Positions 19,184 to 27,611 of a stretch of 64,000 bases of DNA are shown piece by piece. Position 1 is the first letter of the stretch. Each line of letters starts with the position of its first letter. The notes below the pieces were generated by a model. It saw nothing but the letters and a program-made list of their open reading frames with translations, did no database searches and was not told the DNA's origin. Location: positions 1,054,001 to 1,118,000 of the forward strand of contig NZ_CP139986.1 of NCBI RefSeq assembly GCF_034424175.1, in the 5' to 3' direction. This DNA is from Kluyvera intermedia. Its GTDB lineage: Bacteria; Pseudomonadota; Gammaproteobacteria; Enterobacterales; Enterobacteriaceae. The translations under genes and the position numbers were made by a program.

Positions 19184-19322
19184 CCCTCACCCTAACCCTC
19201 TCCCCAAAGGGGAGAGGGGACAGTTCAGTGCCGTCTTTTCTTCCCCATTTCTGCGGGGCTAGTAGACCGTCGGTGCCGTCTTTACTCCCTCGCCCCTTTG
19301 GGGAGAGGGCCGGGGTGAGGGG
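19184..19322. repeat. Long palindromic repeat inside the cysI-cysH gap
   Basis: CCCTCACCCTAACCCTCTCC at 19184-19203 followed by CCAAAGGGGAGAGGG, and about 85 bases later the reverse arrangement CCCTCGCCCCTTTGGGGAGA and GGCCGGGGTGAGGGG, ending at 19322. The block is a large inverted repeat with smaller palindromes within each arm. The same motif family recurs at 38439-38472 and, in shortened form, at 51200-51224. It sits inside an operon and could reduce cysH expression relative to cysJI. Confidence 0.8.
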
Positions 19323-19342
19323 AACAAACAAATGAGGTCTTT

Positions 19343-20077
19343 ATGTCCGTACTCGATCTAAACGTGCTTAACGAATTACCGAAGGTCGATCGCGTTTTGC
19401 AACTGGCGGAAACCAACGCCCAACTGGAAAAACTGAGCGCCGAAGGGCGTGTCGCGTGGGCGCTGGAAAACTTGCCCGGTGAATACGTGCTCTCTTCAAG
19501 CTTTGGTATCCAGGCGGCGGTGAGTCTGCATCTGGTTAATCAGGTTCGCCCGGATATCCCAGTCATTCTGACCGATACCGGATACCTGTTCCCGGAAACC
19601 TATCAGTTTATCGACGAGTTAACGGACAAACTCAAACTCAACCTTCAGGTTTACCGGGCAAAAGAGAGCGCCGCCTGGCAGGAAGCGCGCTATGGCAAAC
19701 TGTGGGAGCAGGGCGTTGAAGGCATTGAGAAATACAATGACATCAACAAAGTTGAACCGATGAACCGGGCGCTGGAAGAGTTGAATGCACAGACCTGGTT
19801 TGCCGGGCTTCGCCGTGAGCAGTCGGGGAGCCGCGCAACGTTACCGGTGCTGGCTATTCAGCGCGGCGTATTCAAAGTACTGCCGATTATCGACTGGGAT
19901 AACCGCACGGTGTACCAGTACCTGCAAAAGCACGGGCTGAAATACCATCCGTTGTGGGACCAGGGTTATCTGTCGGTAGGCGATACCCATACTACGCGTA
20001 AATGGGAACCGGGAATGGCGGAAGAAGAGACGCGGTTCTTTGGGCTCAAGCGCGAGTGCGGATTGCACGAAGGGTAA
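19343..20077 (+). CDS. cysH: Phosphoadenosine phosphosulfate reductase
   Basis: Reduces PAPS to sulfite and PAP using thioredoxin. The 244 residues show the P-loop-like SSSFGIQAAVSLHL, TDTGYLFPETYQF, the RREQSGSRATLPVL segment and the catalytic C-terminal ECGLHEG whose Cys forms the thiosulfonate intermediate. There is no second Cys pair of the type that binds an iron-sulfur cluster in APS reductases, so the substrate should be PAPS. A ribosome-binding sequence GAGG lies upstream of ATG 19343. Confidence 0.98.
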   Translation: MSVLDLNVLNELPKVDRVLQLAETNAQLEKLSAEGRVAWALENLPGEYVLSSSFGIQAAVSLHLVNQVRPDIPVILTDTGYLFPETYQFIDELTDKLKLNLQVYRAKESAAWQEARYGKLWEQGVEGIEKYNDINKVEPMNRALEELNAQTWFAGLRREQSGSRATLPVLAIQRGVFKVLPIIDWDNRTVYQYLQKHGLKYHPLWDQGYLSVGDTHTTRKWEPGMAEEETRFFGLKRECGLHEG

Positions 20078-20120
20078 GGCCTGTCTCAAACGCTTTCACT
20101 CAATACTGACTCAGTAACAT

Positions 20121-20158
20121 GCGAATACACGGGAAATTTCCGCGTATTCGCTTTTTTT
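20121..20158 (+). terminator. Intrinsic terminator of cysJIH
   Basis: Stem GCGAATAC / GTATTCGC extended by CGG/CCG, followed by seven T residues, 43 bases after the cysH stop. It also lies at the 3' side of the convergent iap gene. Confidence 0.9.
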
Positions 20159-20180
20159 CGTCCCAGGCCTATTAGGCGGC

Positions 20181-21227
20181 TTAGCTGCGCTTTTCTGCCT
20201 TCGCCAACTCTTTCACCAGCGGCATCATGACCCGTACCACCTCGCGGGCGCGGCGTTCAATGCGTCCCGGCAGTGCTTTATCAAGATACTGCTGATTATC
20301 AATATGGGCGTTATGCCAACTGGTGCCGTCCGGGAAGCTGGCCGTTTTAGCACGCTGCTGGAAGCCGTCTTTTTTGCCCAGCGACCAGTTAGTGGCTTCG
20401 ACGGAGAGCACGGGAATCCCTGCTTTATCAAAAACCTCTGCATCGTTGCAGCAGCCCGTACCCTGCGGGTATTGAGCATTGAGTCCCGGATTGGTCGCGG
20501 CGGCAATTCCCCGGCTGTGGGCGAGTTTCAACGCACGGTCGCGTGTCAGTTTGCGTACCGATGCGGGGGTTTTGACGCCACTGTTAAAATAGAGCTTGTC
20601 GCCGACGACCAGATTATCGAGATTAATGACCAGCAGCGTATTTTTCTGCTCGGCGCTGCTCATGCGTTTAAGCAGGTTCTCCGCGCCCAGCTTGCCTTCT
20701 TCTTCACCGCTGGTGGCGATAAATCGAATGCCATATTGTGTTGGAATATTTTTAAAACGCTCTGCCAGCTCTAACATCACACCGACACCCATCGCATTAT
20801 CATCAATGCCCTGAAGCGTCAGGCCGCCGAGATTGTTCTCCACGTCACTATCGCTGTGAGGAGCGTAGGTGTCGAGATGTGCCATGATAATAATCTGCTG
20901 GCTGGACTTGCCTTCATGCGCCGCAATAACGGTACTACCGGTCACATTATGCCAGTTTTGACGGTTATCTTTAGTGGTGTAGATATAGCGACTGCTGAAT
21001 GTACGGATATCGCTCTGATAACCCATTTGCGTAAATTGCTGGCGAATATAGTCAGCGGAGAGCATTTCAGCCGGTGTTCCGGTAATGCGTCCTGGGAAAT
21101 AGGTGGCGATGTAACGCGCCTGAGTGTTGGCGATGGTACCCAGCGAAGCAGTGGCTGCCTGTGCCGGGAGAGAGATGCAAACGCCGAGCGCCAGGGCTGC
21201 CATGCAGCGGCGCAATGCCCAGAACAT
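20181..21227 (-). CDS. iap: Alkaline phosphatase isozyme conversion aminopeptidase
   Basis: Secreted M28-family zinc aminopeptidase that trims the N-terminal Arg of alkaline phosphatase and so changes its isozyme pattern. The 348 residues (345 in E. coli) begin with a signal peptide (RCMAALALGVCISLPAQAA). Metal-site motifs are IMAHLDTYAP, QGIDDNAMG, TSGEEEGKLG and VINLDNL, plus a later conserved GTGCCNDAEVF. In many E. coli the type I-E CRISPR-Cas locus lies between cysH and iap; here only 103 bases separate the two stop codons. Confidence 0.96.
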   Translation of the reverse strand: MFWALRRCMAALALGVCISLPAQAATASLGTIANTQARYIATYFPGRITGTPAEMLSADYIRQQFTQMGYQSDIRTFSSRYIYTTKDNRQNWHNVTGSTVIAAHEGKSSQQIIIMAHLDTYAPHSDSDVENNLGGLTLQGIDDNAMGVGVMLELAERFKNIPTQYGIRFIATSGEEEGKLGAENLLKRMSSAEQKNTLLVINLDNLVVGDKLYFNSGVKTPASVRKLTRDRALKLAHSRGIAAATNPGLNAQYPQGTGCCNDAEVFDKAGIPVLSVEATNWSLGKKDGFQQRAKTASFPDGTSWHNAHIDNQQYLDKALPGRIERRAREVVRVMMPLVKELAKAEKRS

Positions 21228-21556
21228 AGATTTTCCTTACAACAGAGCAAAAAAATAGACGCGGCTAGTATGAAACTGTGAGGTTCATTACACAATTTCA
21301 AATGCTCTTAAATCCCGGAAAAATAGCGCGTTAAGCACTTTTTGAGCTTTGCTTTTTCAGTCCGTTATTCCTTTGAGTAACAACTCATTCCTTTTAGTAA
21401 TTTCATTTGCTCTAAGCCTCCCCCTATAGTCCCTGTATTGCTGATTGTTAGCGAGTTGTAGCACAACGCCCCAAACAACAAAGAGATACGTGCTGACGAC
21501 GCTATCAAGCCCCAACACACAACAGACATGCAATAAATCAGGCTTAAGGAACGGTT
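21228..21556. promoter_or_regulatory. iap-cysD divergent control region
   Basis: A 329-base gap without a credible gene. The AT-rich, T-rich stretch at about 21300-21420 is the expected place of the CysB-activated cysDNC promoter. TATAGT at 21425-21430 could be a -10 element, but there is no matching -35, as is normal for an activator-dependent promoter. Exact CysB borders cannot be read. Confidence 0.5.
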
Positions 21557-22465
21557 ATGGACCAAAAACGACTTACTCACCTGCGGCAATTGGAGGCGGA
21601 AAGCATCCATATTATCCGTGAGGTGGCCGCCGAATTCTCTAATCCGGTGATGATGTACTCCATCGGTAAAGATTCCAGCGTCATGCTGCATCTGGCGCGC
21701 AAGGCGTTTTACCCAGGCACGCTGCCGTTCCCGCTGCTGCATGTTGATACCGGCTGGAAATTCCGCGAGATGTACGAGTTCCGTGACCGCACTGCCAAAG
21801 CGTACGGCTGTGAACTACTGGTACACAAAAACCCGGAAGGCGTGGCGATGGGGATCAACCCGTTCGAACACGGCAGCGCTAAACACACTGATATTATGAA
21901 AACGGAAGGCCTGAAGCAGGCGCTGAACAAATACGGCTTTGACGCTGCGTTCGGCGGCGCGCGCCGTGATGAAGAAAAATCACGTGCCAAAGAGCGTATT
22001 TACTCCTTCCGCGACCGCTTCCACCGCTGGGACCCGAAAAATCAGCGTCCGGAGCTGTGGCATAACTACAACGGCCAGATTAACAAAGGTGAGAGCATCC
22101 GTGTCTTCCCGCTCTCCAACTGGACTGAGCTGGATATCTGGCAGTACATCTACCTGGAAAATATCGACATCGTTCCACTGTATCTGGCCGCCGAGCGTCC
22201 GGTGCTGGAACGTGACGGTATGCTGATGATGATTGATGACGACCGTATCAACTTGCAGCCGGGTGAAGTGATTGAAAATCGTATGGTGCGCTTCCGTACC
22301 CTGGGATGCTGGCCGTTGACGGGTGCGGTAGAGTCCGACGCGCAGACGCTGCCTGAGATTATCGAAGAGATGCTGGTCTCCACCACCAGTGAACGTCAGG
22401 GGCGCATGATTGACCGCGACCAGGCCGGCTCCATGGAGCTTAAAAAACGTCAGGGTTATTTCTAA
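21557..22465 (+). CDS. cysD: Sulfate adenylyltransferase subunit 2
   Basis: Catalytic subunit of ATP sulfurylase, which makes adenosine 5'-phosphosulfate from ATP and sulfate; the CysN GTPase drives the reaction. The 302 residues show the PP-loop motif MYSIGKDSSVMLHL near residue 37, HVDTGWKFREMYEF, FGGARRDEEKSRAKER and the C-terminal LKKRQGYF. It is the first gene of cysDNC, followed by cysN after nine bases. Confidence 0.98.
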   Translation: MDQKRLTHLRQLEAESIHIIREVAAEFSNPVMMYSIGKDSSVMLHLARKAFYPGTLPFPLLHVDTGWKFREMYEFRDRTAKAYGCELLVHKNPEGVAMGINPFEHGSAKHTDIMKTEGLKQALNKYGFDAAFGGARRDEEKSRAKERIYSFRDRFHRWDPKNQRPELWHNYNGQINKGESIRVFPLSNWTELDIWQYIYLENIDIVPLYLAAERPVLERDGMLMMIDDDRINLQPGEVIENRMVRFRTLGCWPLTGAVESDAQTLPEIIEEMLVSTTSERQGRMIDRDQAGSMELKKRQGYF

Positions 22466-22474
22466 GGAGCCGCC

Positions 22475-23902
22475 ATGAACACCACTATTGCACAACAAAT
22501 TGCCGATGAGGGCGGGGTTGAAGCGTATCTGCACGCCCAGCAACACAAAAGCCTGCTGCGCTTTCTGACCTGTGGCAGCGTGGATGACGGCAAAAGTACG
22601 CTGATTGGCCGCCTGCTGCACGACACCCGACAGATTTATGAAGATCAGCTTTCTTCGCTGCACAATGACAGTAAGCGTCACGGAACTCAGGGTGAAAAAC
22701 TGGATCTGGCGCTGCTGGTGGATGGCCTGCAGGCCGAGCGTGAGCAGGGCATCACTATTGATGTGGCCTACCGCTATTTCTCTACCGAAAAGCGCAAATT
22801 TATTATTGCCGACACCCCGGGGCACGAGCAGTACACCCGTAATATGGCAACCGGCGCATCGACCTGTGACCTGGCGATCCTGCTGATTGATGCCCGTAAA
22901 GGCGTGCTCGATCAAACGCGCCGCCATAGCTTTATCTCGACGCTGCTGGGGATCAAACACCTGGTGGTGGCGGTGAACAAAATGGATCTTGTCGATTACA
23001 GCGAAGAGACCTTTAACCGTATCCGCGAAGAGTATCTGACCTTTGCCGAGCAGTTGCCGGGTAATCTGGATATTCGTTTCGTACCGCTCTCCGCCCTGGA
23101 AGGCGATAACGTCGCCAGCCAAAGTGCGAATATTCCATGGTACAGCGGCCCTACGCTTTTGGAAGTGCTGGAAACCGTCGCTATTCAACGCACTGTTGAT
23201 ACTCAGCCGATGCGATTCCCGGTGCAGTACGTCAACCGTCCGAATCTCGATTTCCGCGGCTTCTCAGGCACGGTGGCTTCAGGCACTGTGCAGGTGGGTC
23301 AGCGCGTTAAGGTGCTGCCGTCAGGCGTTGAATCCAGCGTGGCGCGTATTGTCACCTTTGATGGCGACCTCCAGGAAGCCGGTGCGGGTGAGGCGGTGAC
23401 GCTGGTACTGAAAGACGAAATAGATATCAGCCGTGGCGATCTGCTGCTGGACGCACAAGATACCTTACCGTCAGTGCAGCGTGCGAGCGTAGACGTGGTG
23501 TGGATGGCGGAGCAACCGCTGTCGGCGGGGCAAAGCTATGACATCAAAGTGGCTGGTAAGAAAACCCGTGCGCGCATTGATGGCATTCAATATCAGGTGG
23601 ATATCAATAATCTGACTCAGCGTGAAGTTGATGTATTACCGCTAAACGGAATTGGCCTTGTTGACCTCACCTTTGATGAGCCACTGGTTCTCGACAAATA
23701 TCAGGAAAACCCGGTGACCGGCGGGATTATCTTTATCGACCGTTTAAGCAACGTCACCGTGGGTGCAGGCATGGTCCGTGAGCCGAATACCGAACATGCG
23801 GGTGTGAATACTGATTTCAGCGCTTTTGAACTGGAACTCAATGCCCTGGTGCGTAAGCACTTCCCACATTGGGGTGCGCGTGATTTGCTGGGAGGAAAAT
23901 AA
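22475..23902 (+). CDS. cysN: Sulfate adenylyltransferase subunit 1, GTPase
   Basis: Elongation-factor-like GTPase partner of CysD that couples GTP hydrolysis to APS formation. The 475 residues show the G1 motif GSVDDGKSTLIGRLL, the switch region GITIDVAYRYF, G3 DTPGHEQYTRNM, G4 AVNKMDLVD and then two beta-barrel domains. The stop TAA shares its final A with the cysC ATG, so the two are coupled. It is not fused to CysC, unlike NodQ-type proteins. Confidence 0.98.
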   Translation: MNTTIAQQIADEGGVEAYLHAQQHKSLLRFLTCGSVDDGKSTLIGRLLHDTRQIYEDQLSSLHNDSKRHGTQGEKLDLALLVDGLQAEREQGITIDVAYRYFSTEKRKFIIADTPGHEQYTRNMATGASTCDLAILLIDARKGVLDQTRRHSFISTLLGIKHLVVAVNKMDLVDYSEETFNRIREEYLTFAEQLPGNLDIRFVPLSALEGDNVASQSANIPWYSGPTLLEVLETVAIQRTVDTQPMRFPVQYVNRPNLDFRGFSGTVASGTVQVGQRVKVLPSGVESSVARIVTFDGDLQEAGAGEAVTLVLKDEIDISRGDLLLDAQDTLPSVQRASVDVVWMAEQPLSAGQSYDIKVAGKKTRARIDGIQYQVDINNLTQREVDVLPLNGIGLVDLTFDEPLVLDKYQENPVTGGIIFIDRLSNVTVGAGMVREPNTEHAGVNTDFSAFELELNALVRKHFPHWGARDLLGGK

Positions 23903-24507
23903 TGGCTCAGCATGACGAAAACGTCGTCTGGCACGCACATCCCGTCACCGCGCAACAGCGTGAACAACTCCACGGTCATCGTGGGGTCGTTCTGTGGTTC
24001 ACCGGGCTTTCGGGCTCGGGGAAATCCACCGTTGCCGGGGCGTTAGAAGAAGCGTTGCATCAGCTTGGCGTGAGCACTTATCTGCTCGATGGCGATAACG
24101 TCCGTCATGGATTGTGTAGCGATCTGGGTTTTACCGACGTAGACCGTAAAGAAAATATTCGTCGGGTAGGCGAAGTGGCCAAATTAATGGTCGATGCGGG
24201 GCTGGTGGTATTGACCGCATTTATCTCACCGCACCGCGCGGAGCGTCAGATGGTGCGTGAGCGAGTGGGTGAAGATCGTTTCTTTGAGATCTTCGTCGAC
24301 ACTTCACTGGCAACCTGTGAGGCGCGTGATCCGAAAGGATTATATAAAAAAGCCCGTGCCGGAGAGTTACGTAATTTCACCGGGATTGATTCAGCATATG
24401 AATCTCCAGAGCAGCCTGCAATCCATCTTGATGGTGAACAATTAGTAACAAATTTAGTGGCACAATTATTAGATCTGCTGAGGCAGAGCGATATTATCAG
24501 ATCCTGA
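23902..24507 (+). CDS. cysC: Adenylylsulfate kinase
   Basis: Phosphorylates APS to PAPS, the substrate of CysH. The 201 residues carry the Walker A motif GLSGSGKSTVAGALE near residue 35, DGDNVRHGLCSDLGF, FISPHRAERQ and the APS-kinase lid segment KARAGELRNFTGIDS. It ends the cysDNC operon; ygbE follows 43 bases later in the same direction. Confidence 0.98.
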   Translation: MAQHDENVVWHAHPVTAQQREQLHGHRGVVLWFTGLSGSGKSTVAGALEEALHQLGVSTYLLDGDNVRHGLCSDLGFTDVDRKENIRRVGEVAKLMVDAGLVVLTAFISPHRAERQMVRERVGEDRFFEIFVDTSLATCEARDPKGLYKKARAGELRNFTGIDSAYESPEQPAIHLDGEQLVTNLVAQLLDLLRQSDIIRS

Positions 24508-24550
24508 AAAGGTGCCGGAGTTTGCCTGCTCCGGCCTAACAGGATTATTT

Positions 24551-24877
24551 ATGCGTAATACTCAGAACATCAATATGACCCATACCGAGTCGCTCGCCCC
24601 CGCTTATGACGAAACCACCTGGTCTTTGTCAGGGGCGTTTGTTGGCTTTGTTGCGTGGTTGATGGCGCTGGGTATCCCCTATCTGCACTATGGCAATAAC
24701 ACGCTATTCTTCTTCCTGTACACATGGCCTTTTTTCCTTGCCCTGATGCCTGTTGCGGTGGTTGTCGGTGTTGCTTTCCACTCGCTGGTGAAAGGAAAAC
24801 TGGGTTACACCATTGTTGCAACACTGGTGACCGTCGCCATACTGTGCGGCTTGCTATTCATGTGGATTATGAGTTAG
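24551..24877 (+). CDS. ygbE: Inner-membrane protein YgbE (DUF3561)
   Basis: Small membrane protein of 108 residues with unknown function, always found between cysC and ftsB in close relatives. Three hydrophobic segments are visible: about 31-50 (GAFVGFVAWLMALGIPYL), 54-76 (TLFFFLYTWPFFLALMPVAV) and 86-107. I chose ATG 24551 (MRNTQNIN), which matches the E. coli protein; the open frame extends upstream to 24512 but through the cysC trailer. It may be cotranscribed with cysDNC. Confidence 0.9.
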   Translation: MRNTQNINMTHTESLAPAYDETTWSLSGAFVGFVAWLMALGIPYLHYGNNTLFFFLYTWPFFLALMPVAVVVGVAFHSLVKGKLGYTIVATLVTVAILCGLLFMWIMS

Positions 24878-25038
24878 TGCGTTCGTACTAGACGTTTTGC
24901 ACGATATCGCCTGCGACAAGACCTGCCTCTGGGCCAGTGAAATGTGGTACATTTCAGGCTGTATGCGGTATCGCCTGCGGCCGGAGTGGAGTATGACGGC
25001 AAGTTATGGGATGATAGGGCCGTTTTTCAGGGGGCAGG

Positions 25039-25356
25039 ATGGGTAAATTAACGCTGCTATTACTGGCATTGCTGGTATGGCTACAATATTCCTTATGGTT
25101 TGGCAAAAATGGTCTTCACGACTTTAGCCGGGTCAATGATGATGTATCTGTACAACAGGCAACCAACGCAAAATTAAAAGCGCGCAACGATCAGCTTTTC
25201 GCCGAAATTGATGACCTCAACGGTGGTCAGGAAGCTATCGAGGAACGTGCTCGTAACGAACTTAGCATGACCCGTCCGGGCGAAACATTTTATCGTCTGG
25301 TGCCGGATGCGTCCAAACGCAACCAGAATACGGGGCAAACGCAAACTAATCGCTAA
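25039..25356 (+). CDS. ftsB: Cell division protein FtsB
   Basis: Single-pass divisome protein that forms the FtsQ-FtsL-FtsB complex at midcell and signals septal peptidoglycan synthesis. The 105 residues begin with a membrane helix (LTLLLLALLVWLQYSLWF) followed by a periplasmic coiled coil (QQATNAKLKARNDQLFAEI) and the conserved GQEAIEERARNELSMTRPGE. It is the first gene of a tight run ftsB-ispD-ispF-truD-surE-pcm. Confidence 0.97.
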   Translation: MGKLTLLLLALLVWLQYSLWFGKNGLHDFSRVNDDVSVQQATNAKLKARNDQLFAEIDDLNGGQEAIEERARNELSMTRPGETFYRLVPDASKRNQNTGQTQTNR

Positions 25357-25375
25357 TCAGTTCCAGGATGACGAC

Positions 25376-26086
25376 ATGGCCGTAACTTCTCCGGGCGTAT
25401 GCGCCGTGGTACCGGCAGCCGGATTTGGCCGCCGTATGCAAACGGAATGCCCGAAACAATATCTCTCAATCGGTAACAAAACGATTCTCGAACACTCGGT
25501 GGATGCGCTACTGGCTAACGCCCGCATTCAGCGAGTGGTTATCGCCGTCTCCCCTGGCGACGAACGCTTCCAGCAACTCCCTCTTGCACTGCATCCCCAA
25601 ATTACCGTCGTTGATGGCGGCGCTGAACGTGCCGACTCTGTGCTGGCTGGCCTGCGCGCGATTGATGATGCGCAATGGGTGCTGGTGCATGATGCCGCGC
25701 GTCCGTGTCTGCATCAGGACGATTTAGCGCGCCTGCTCACGTTAAGCGAAACCAGCCGCGTGGGCGGTATTCTGGCCGCGCCCGTTCGTGACACCATGAA
25801 GCGGGCTGAAAGCGGAAAATCGGCCATTGCCCACACCGTCGATCGTAACGATTTGTGGCACGCGCTGACGCCGCAGTTTTTCCCTCGCGAGCTGCTGCTG
25901 GCCTGTTTATCCCGCGCGCTGAACGAAGGCGCAACGATTACCGACGAAGCATCAGCGTTAGAGTATTGCGGCTTTCATCCCGAGTTGATTGCCGGTCGTG
26001 CTGATAATATTAAAGTGACGCGCCCGGAAGACCTGGCGCTCGCCCAATTTTACCTCACCCGCTTGGGTAACCCGGAGAAAGCATAA
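25376..26086 (+). CDS. ispD: 2-C-methyl-D-erythritol 4-phosphate cytidylyltransferase
   Basis: Third step of the non-mevalonate isoprenoid pathway: joins CTP and methylerythritol phosphate. From ATG 25376 the product is 236 residues, the E. coli length. Motifs are the nucleotide-binding VVPAAGFGRRMQTECPKQY near the N terminus, VLVHDAARPC, and TDEASALEYCG. An in-frame start at 25307 would overlap ftsB and is rejected. The stop codon overlaps the ispF start by one base. Confidence 0.97.
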   Translation: MAVTSPGVCAVVPAAGFGRRMQTECPKQYLSIGNKTILEHSVDALLANARIQRVVIAVSPGDERFQQLPLALHPQITVVDGGAERADSVLAGLRAIDDAQWVLVHDAARPCLHQDDLARLLTLSETSRVGGILAAPVRDTMKRAESGKSAIAHTVDRNDLWHALTPQFFPRELLLACLSRALNEGATITDEASALEYCGFHPELIAGRADNIKVTRPEDLALAQFYLTRLGNPEKA

Positions 26087-26565
26087 TGCGAATTGGACAC
26101 GGTTTTGACGTACACGCCTTTGGTGGCGTTGGCCCGATTATCATTGGCGGCGTACGTATCCCCTATGAAAAAGGGCTGCTGGCGCACTCCGACGGCGATG
26201 TGGCGCTGCATGCATTGACCGATGCCTTACTGGGGGCGGCGGCGTTGGGTGATATCGGCAAGCTGTTCCCGGACACCGACCCGGCTTTTAAAGGGGCTGA
26301 CAGCCGCGCGCTGCTGCGTGAAGCCTGGCGTCGTGTACAGGCGAAGGGGTACACCCTTGGCAACGTCGACGTCACGATTATCGCTCAGGCACCAAAGATG
26401 CTGACGCACATCCCGCAAATGCGCGTGTTTATCGCTGAAGATCTGGGCTGTCATATGGATGATGTTAACGTCAAAGCGACCACCACTGAGAAGCTGGGCT
26501 TCACCGGGCGCGGGGAAGGCATCGCATGTGAAGCGGTGGCGCTGCTGAATAAGGCGACCTCATGA
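26086..26565 (+). CDS. ispF: 2-C-methyl-D-erythritol 2,4-cyclodiphosphate synthase
   Basis: Fifth step of the same isoprenoid pathway, forming the cyclic diphosphate and releasing CMP. The 159 residues show the metal ligands GHGFDVHAF near residue 6 and AHSDGDVALHAL near 34, LFPDTDPAFKGADSR, and the C-terminal KATTTEKLGFTGRGEGI. Coupled to ispD (shared base) and to truD (ATGA overlap). Confidence 0.98.
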   Translation: MRIGHGFDVHAFGGVGPIIIGGVRIPYEKGLLAHSDGDVALHALTDALLGAAALGDIGKLFPDTDPAFKGADSRALLREAWRRVQAKGYTLGNVDVTIIAQAPKMLTHIPQMRVFIAEDLGCHMDDVNVKATTTEKLGFTGRGEGIACEAVALLNKATS

Positions 26566-27611
26566 TTCAGTTTGATGCACTGACTTATCTACACGGTAAG
26601 CCGCAAAGTACAGGGCAGTTAAAAGCCAATCCGGAAGATTTTCTGGTGGTCGAAGATTTAGGTTTTGAACCGGACGGCGAAGGCGAACATATCCTGGTGC
26701 GCATACTGAAAAATGGCTGCAACACCCGTTTTGTTGCCGAAGCGCTGGCGAAGTTTCTTAAAATCCACGCTCGCGAAGTCAGCTTCGCCGGTCAAAAAGA
26801 TAAGCATGCGGTCACCGAACAGTGGCTGTGCGCGCGCGTACCGGGCAAAGAAATGCCGGATTTAAGCCAGTTCCAGCTCGAAGGGTGTCAAGTGCTGGAA
26901 TACGCCCGCCATAAGCGTAAGCTGCGTTTAGGGGCGCTCAAGGGCAATCAATTCACGTTAATTTTGCGTGAAGTGAAAGGGCGTGATGACGTTGAAGCCC
27001 GTTTGCAGGCAATCGTTGACGGCGGCGTACCGAACTATTTTGGTGCTCAGCGCTTTGGTATCGGCGGTAGCAACCTGCATGGCGCGCTGCGCTGGGCAGA
27101 AAGCGGTGCACCGGTTCGTGATCGAAATAAACGCAGTTTTTGGTTGTCGGCAGCACGCAGCGCGTTGTTTAATCAGATTGTGAGTGAACGCCTAAAAAAA
27201 ACGGACTTTAATCAAGTTGTTGACGGCGATGCGCTACAATTATCCGGGCGTGGCAGCTGGTTTGTTGCAGGCGTTGAAGAGCAGGCTTTATTGCAGGCAC
27301 GCGTTGACGCGCGTGAACTGATGATTACCGCCGCGTTGCCAGGTACTGGCGATTGGGGAGCTCAGCGCGACGCGCTGGTATTTGAACAAACCGTGCTGGC
27401 CGAAGAGACCGCGTTACAGTCGCTACTGCAACGCGAAAAAGTCGAGGCCGCTCGCCGCGCAATGCTGCTTTATCCGCAGCAGCTTAGCTGGAACTGGTGG
27501 GACGATGTCACCGTCGAACTGCGTTTCTGGCTCCCGGCGGGCAGCTTTGCAACCAGCGTGGTAAGGGAACTTATCAATACAACAGGTGATTATGCGAATA
27601 TTGCTGAGTAA
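26562..27611 (+). CDS. truD: tRNA pseudouridine(13) synthase
   Basis: Isomerises U13 of tRNA-Glu to pseudouridine. The 349 residues equal the E. coli length and contain the catalytic Asp region VSFAGQKDKHAVTEQW near residue 80, and VPNYFGAQRFGIGGSNL in the TRUD insertion domain. It overlaps ispF by four bases and surE by 20, so it sits within one translation-coupled cluster. Confidence 0.98.
   Translation: MIQFDALTYLHGKPQSTGQLKANPEDFLVVEDLGFEPDGEGEHILVRILKNGCNTRFVAEALAKFLKIHAREVSFAGQKDKHAVTEQWLCARVPGKEMPDLSQFQLEGCQVLEYARHKRKLRLGALKGNQFTLILREVKGRDDVEARLQAIVDGGVPNYFGAQRFGIGGSNLHGALRWAESGAPVRDRNKRSFWLSAARSALFNQIVSERLKKTDFNQVVDGDALQLSGRGSWFVAGVEEQALLQARVDARELMITAALPGTGDWGAQRDALVFEQTVLAEETALQSLLQREKVEAARRAMLLYPQQLSWNWWDDVTVELRFWLPAGSFATSVVRELINTTGDYANIAE

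Noticed and set aside
20078..20180. Possible CRISPR repeats next to iap
   Set aside because: Only a terminator hairpin is present; there are no regular repeats.
21980..23188. Reverse-strand open frame of 402 codons across cysD and cysN
   Set aside because: Spans two real genes and their junction; explained by codon bias.
24878..25038. Repeated TATCGCCTGCG words in the ygbE-ftsB gap
   Set aside because: Two short copies in 161 bases; too little to call a repeat or regulatory element.
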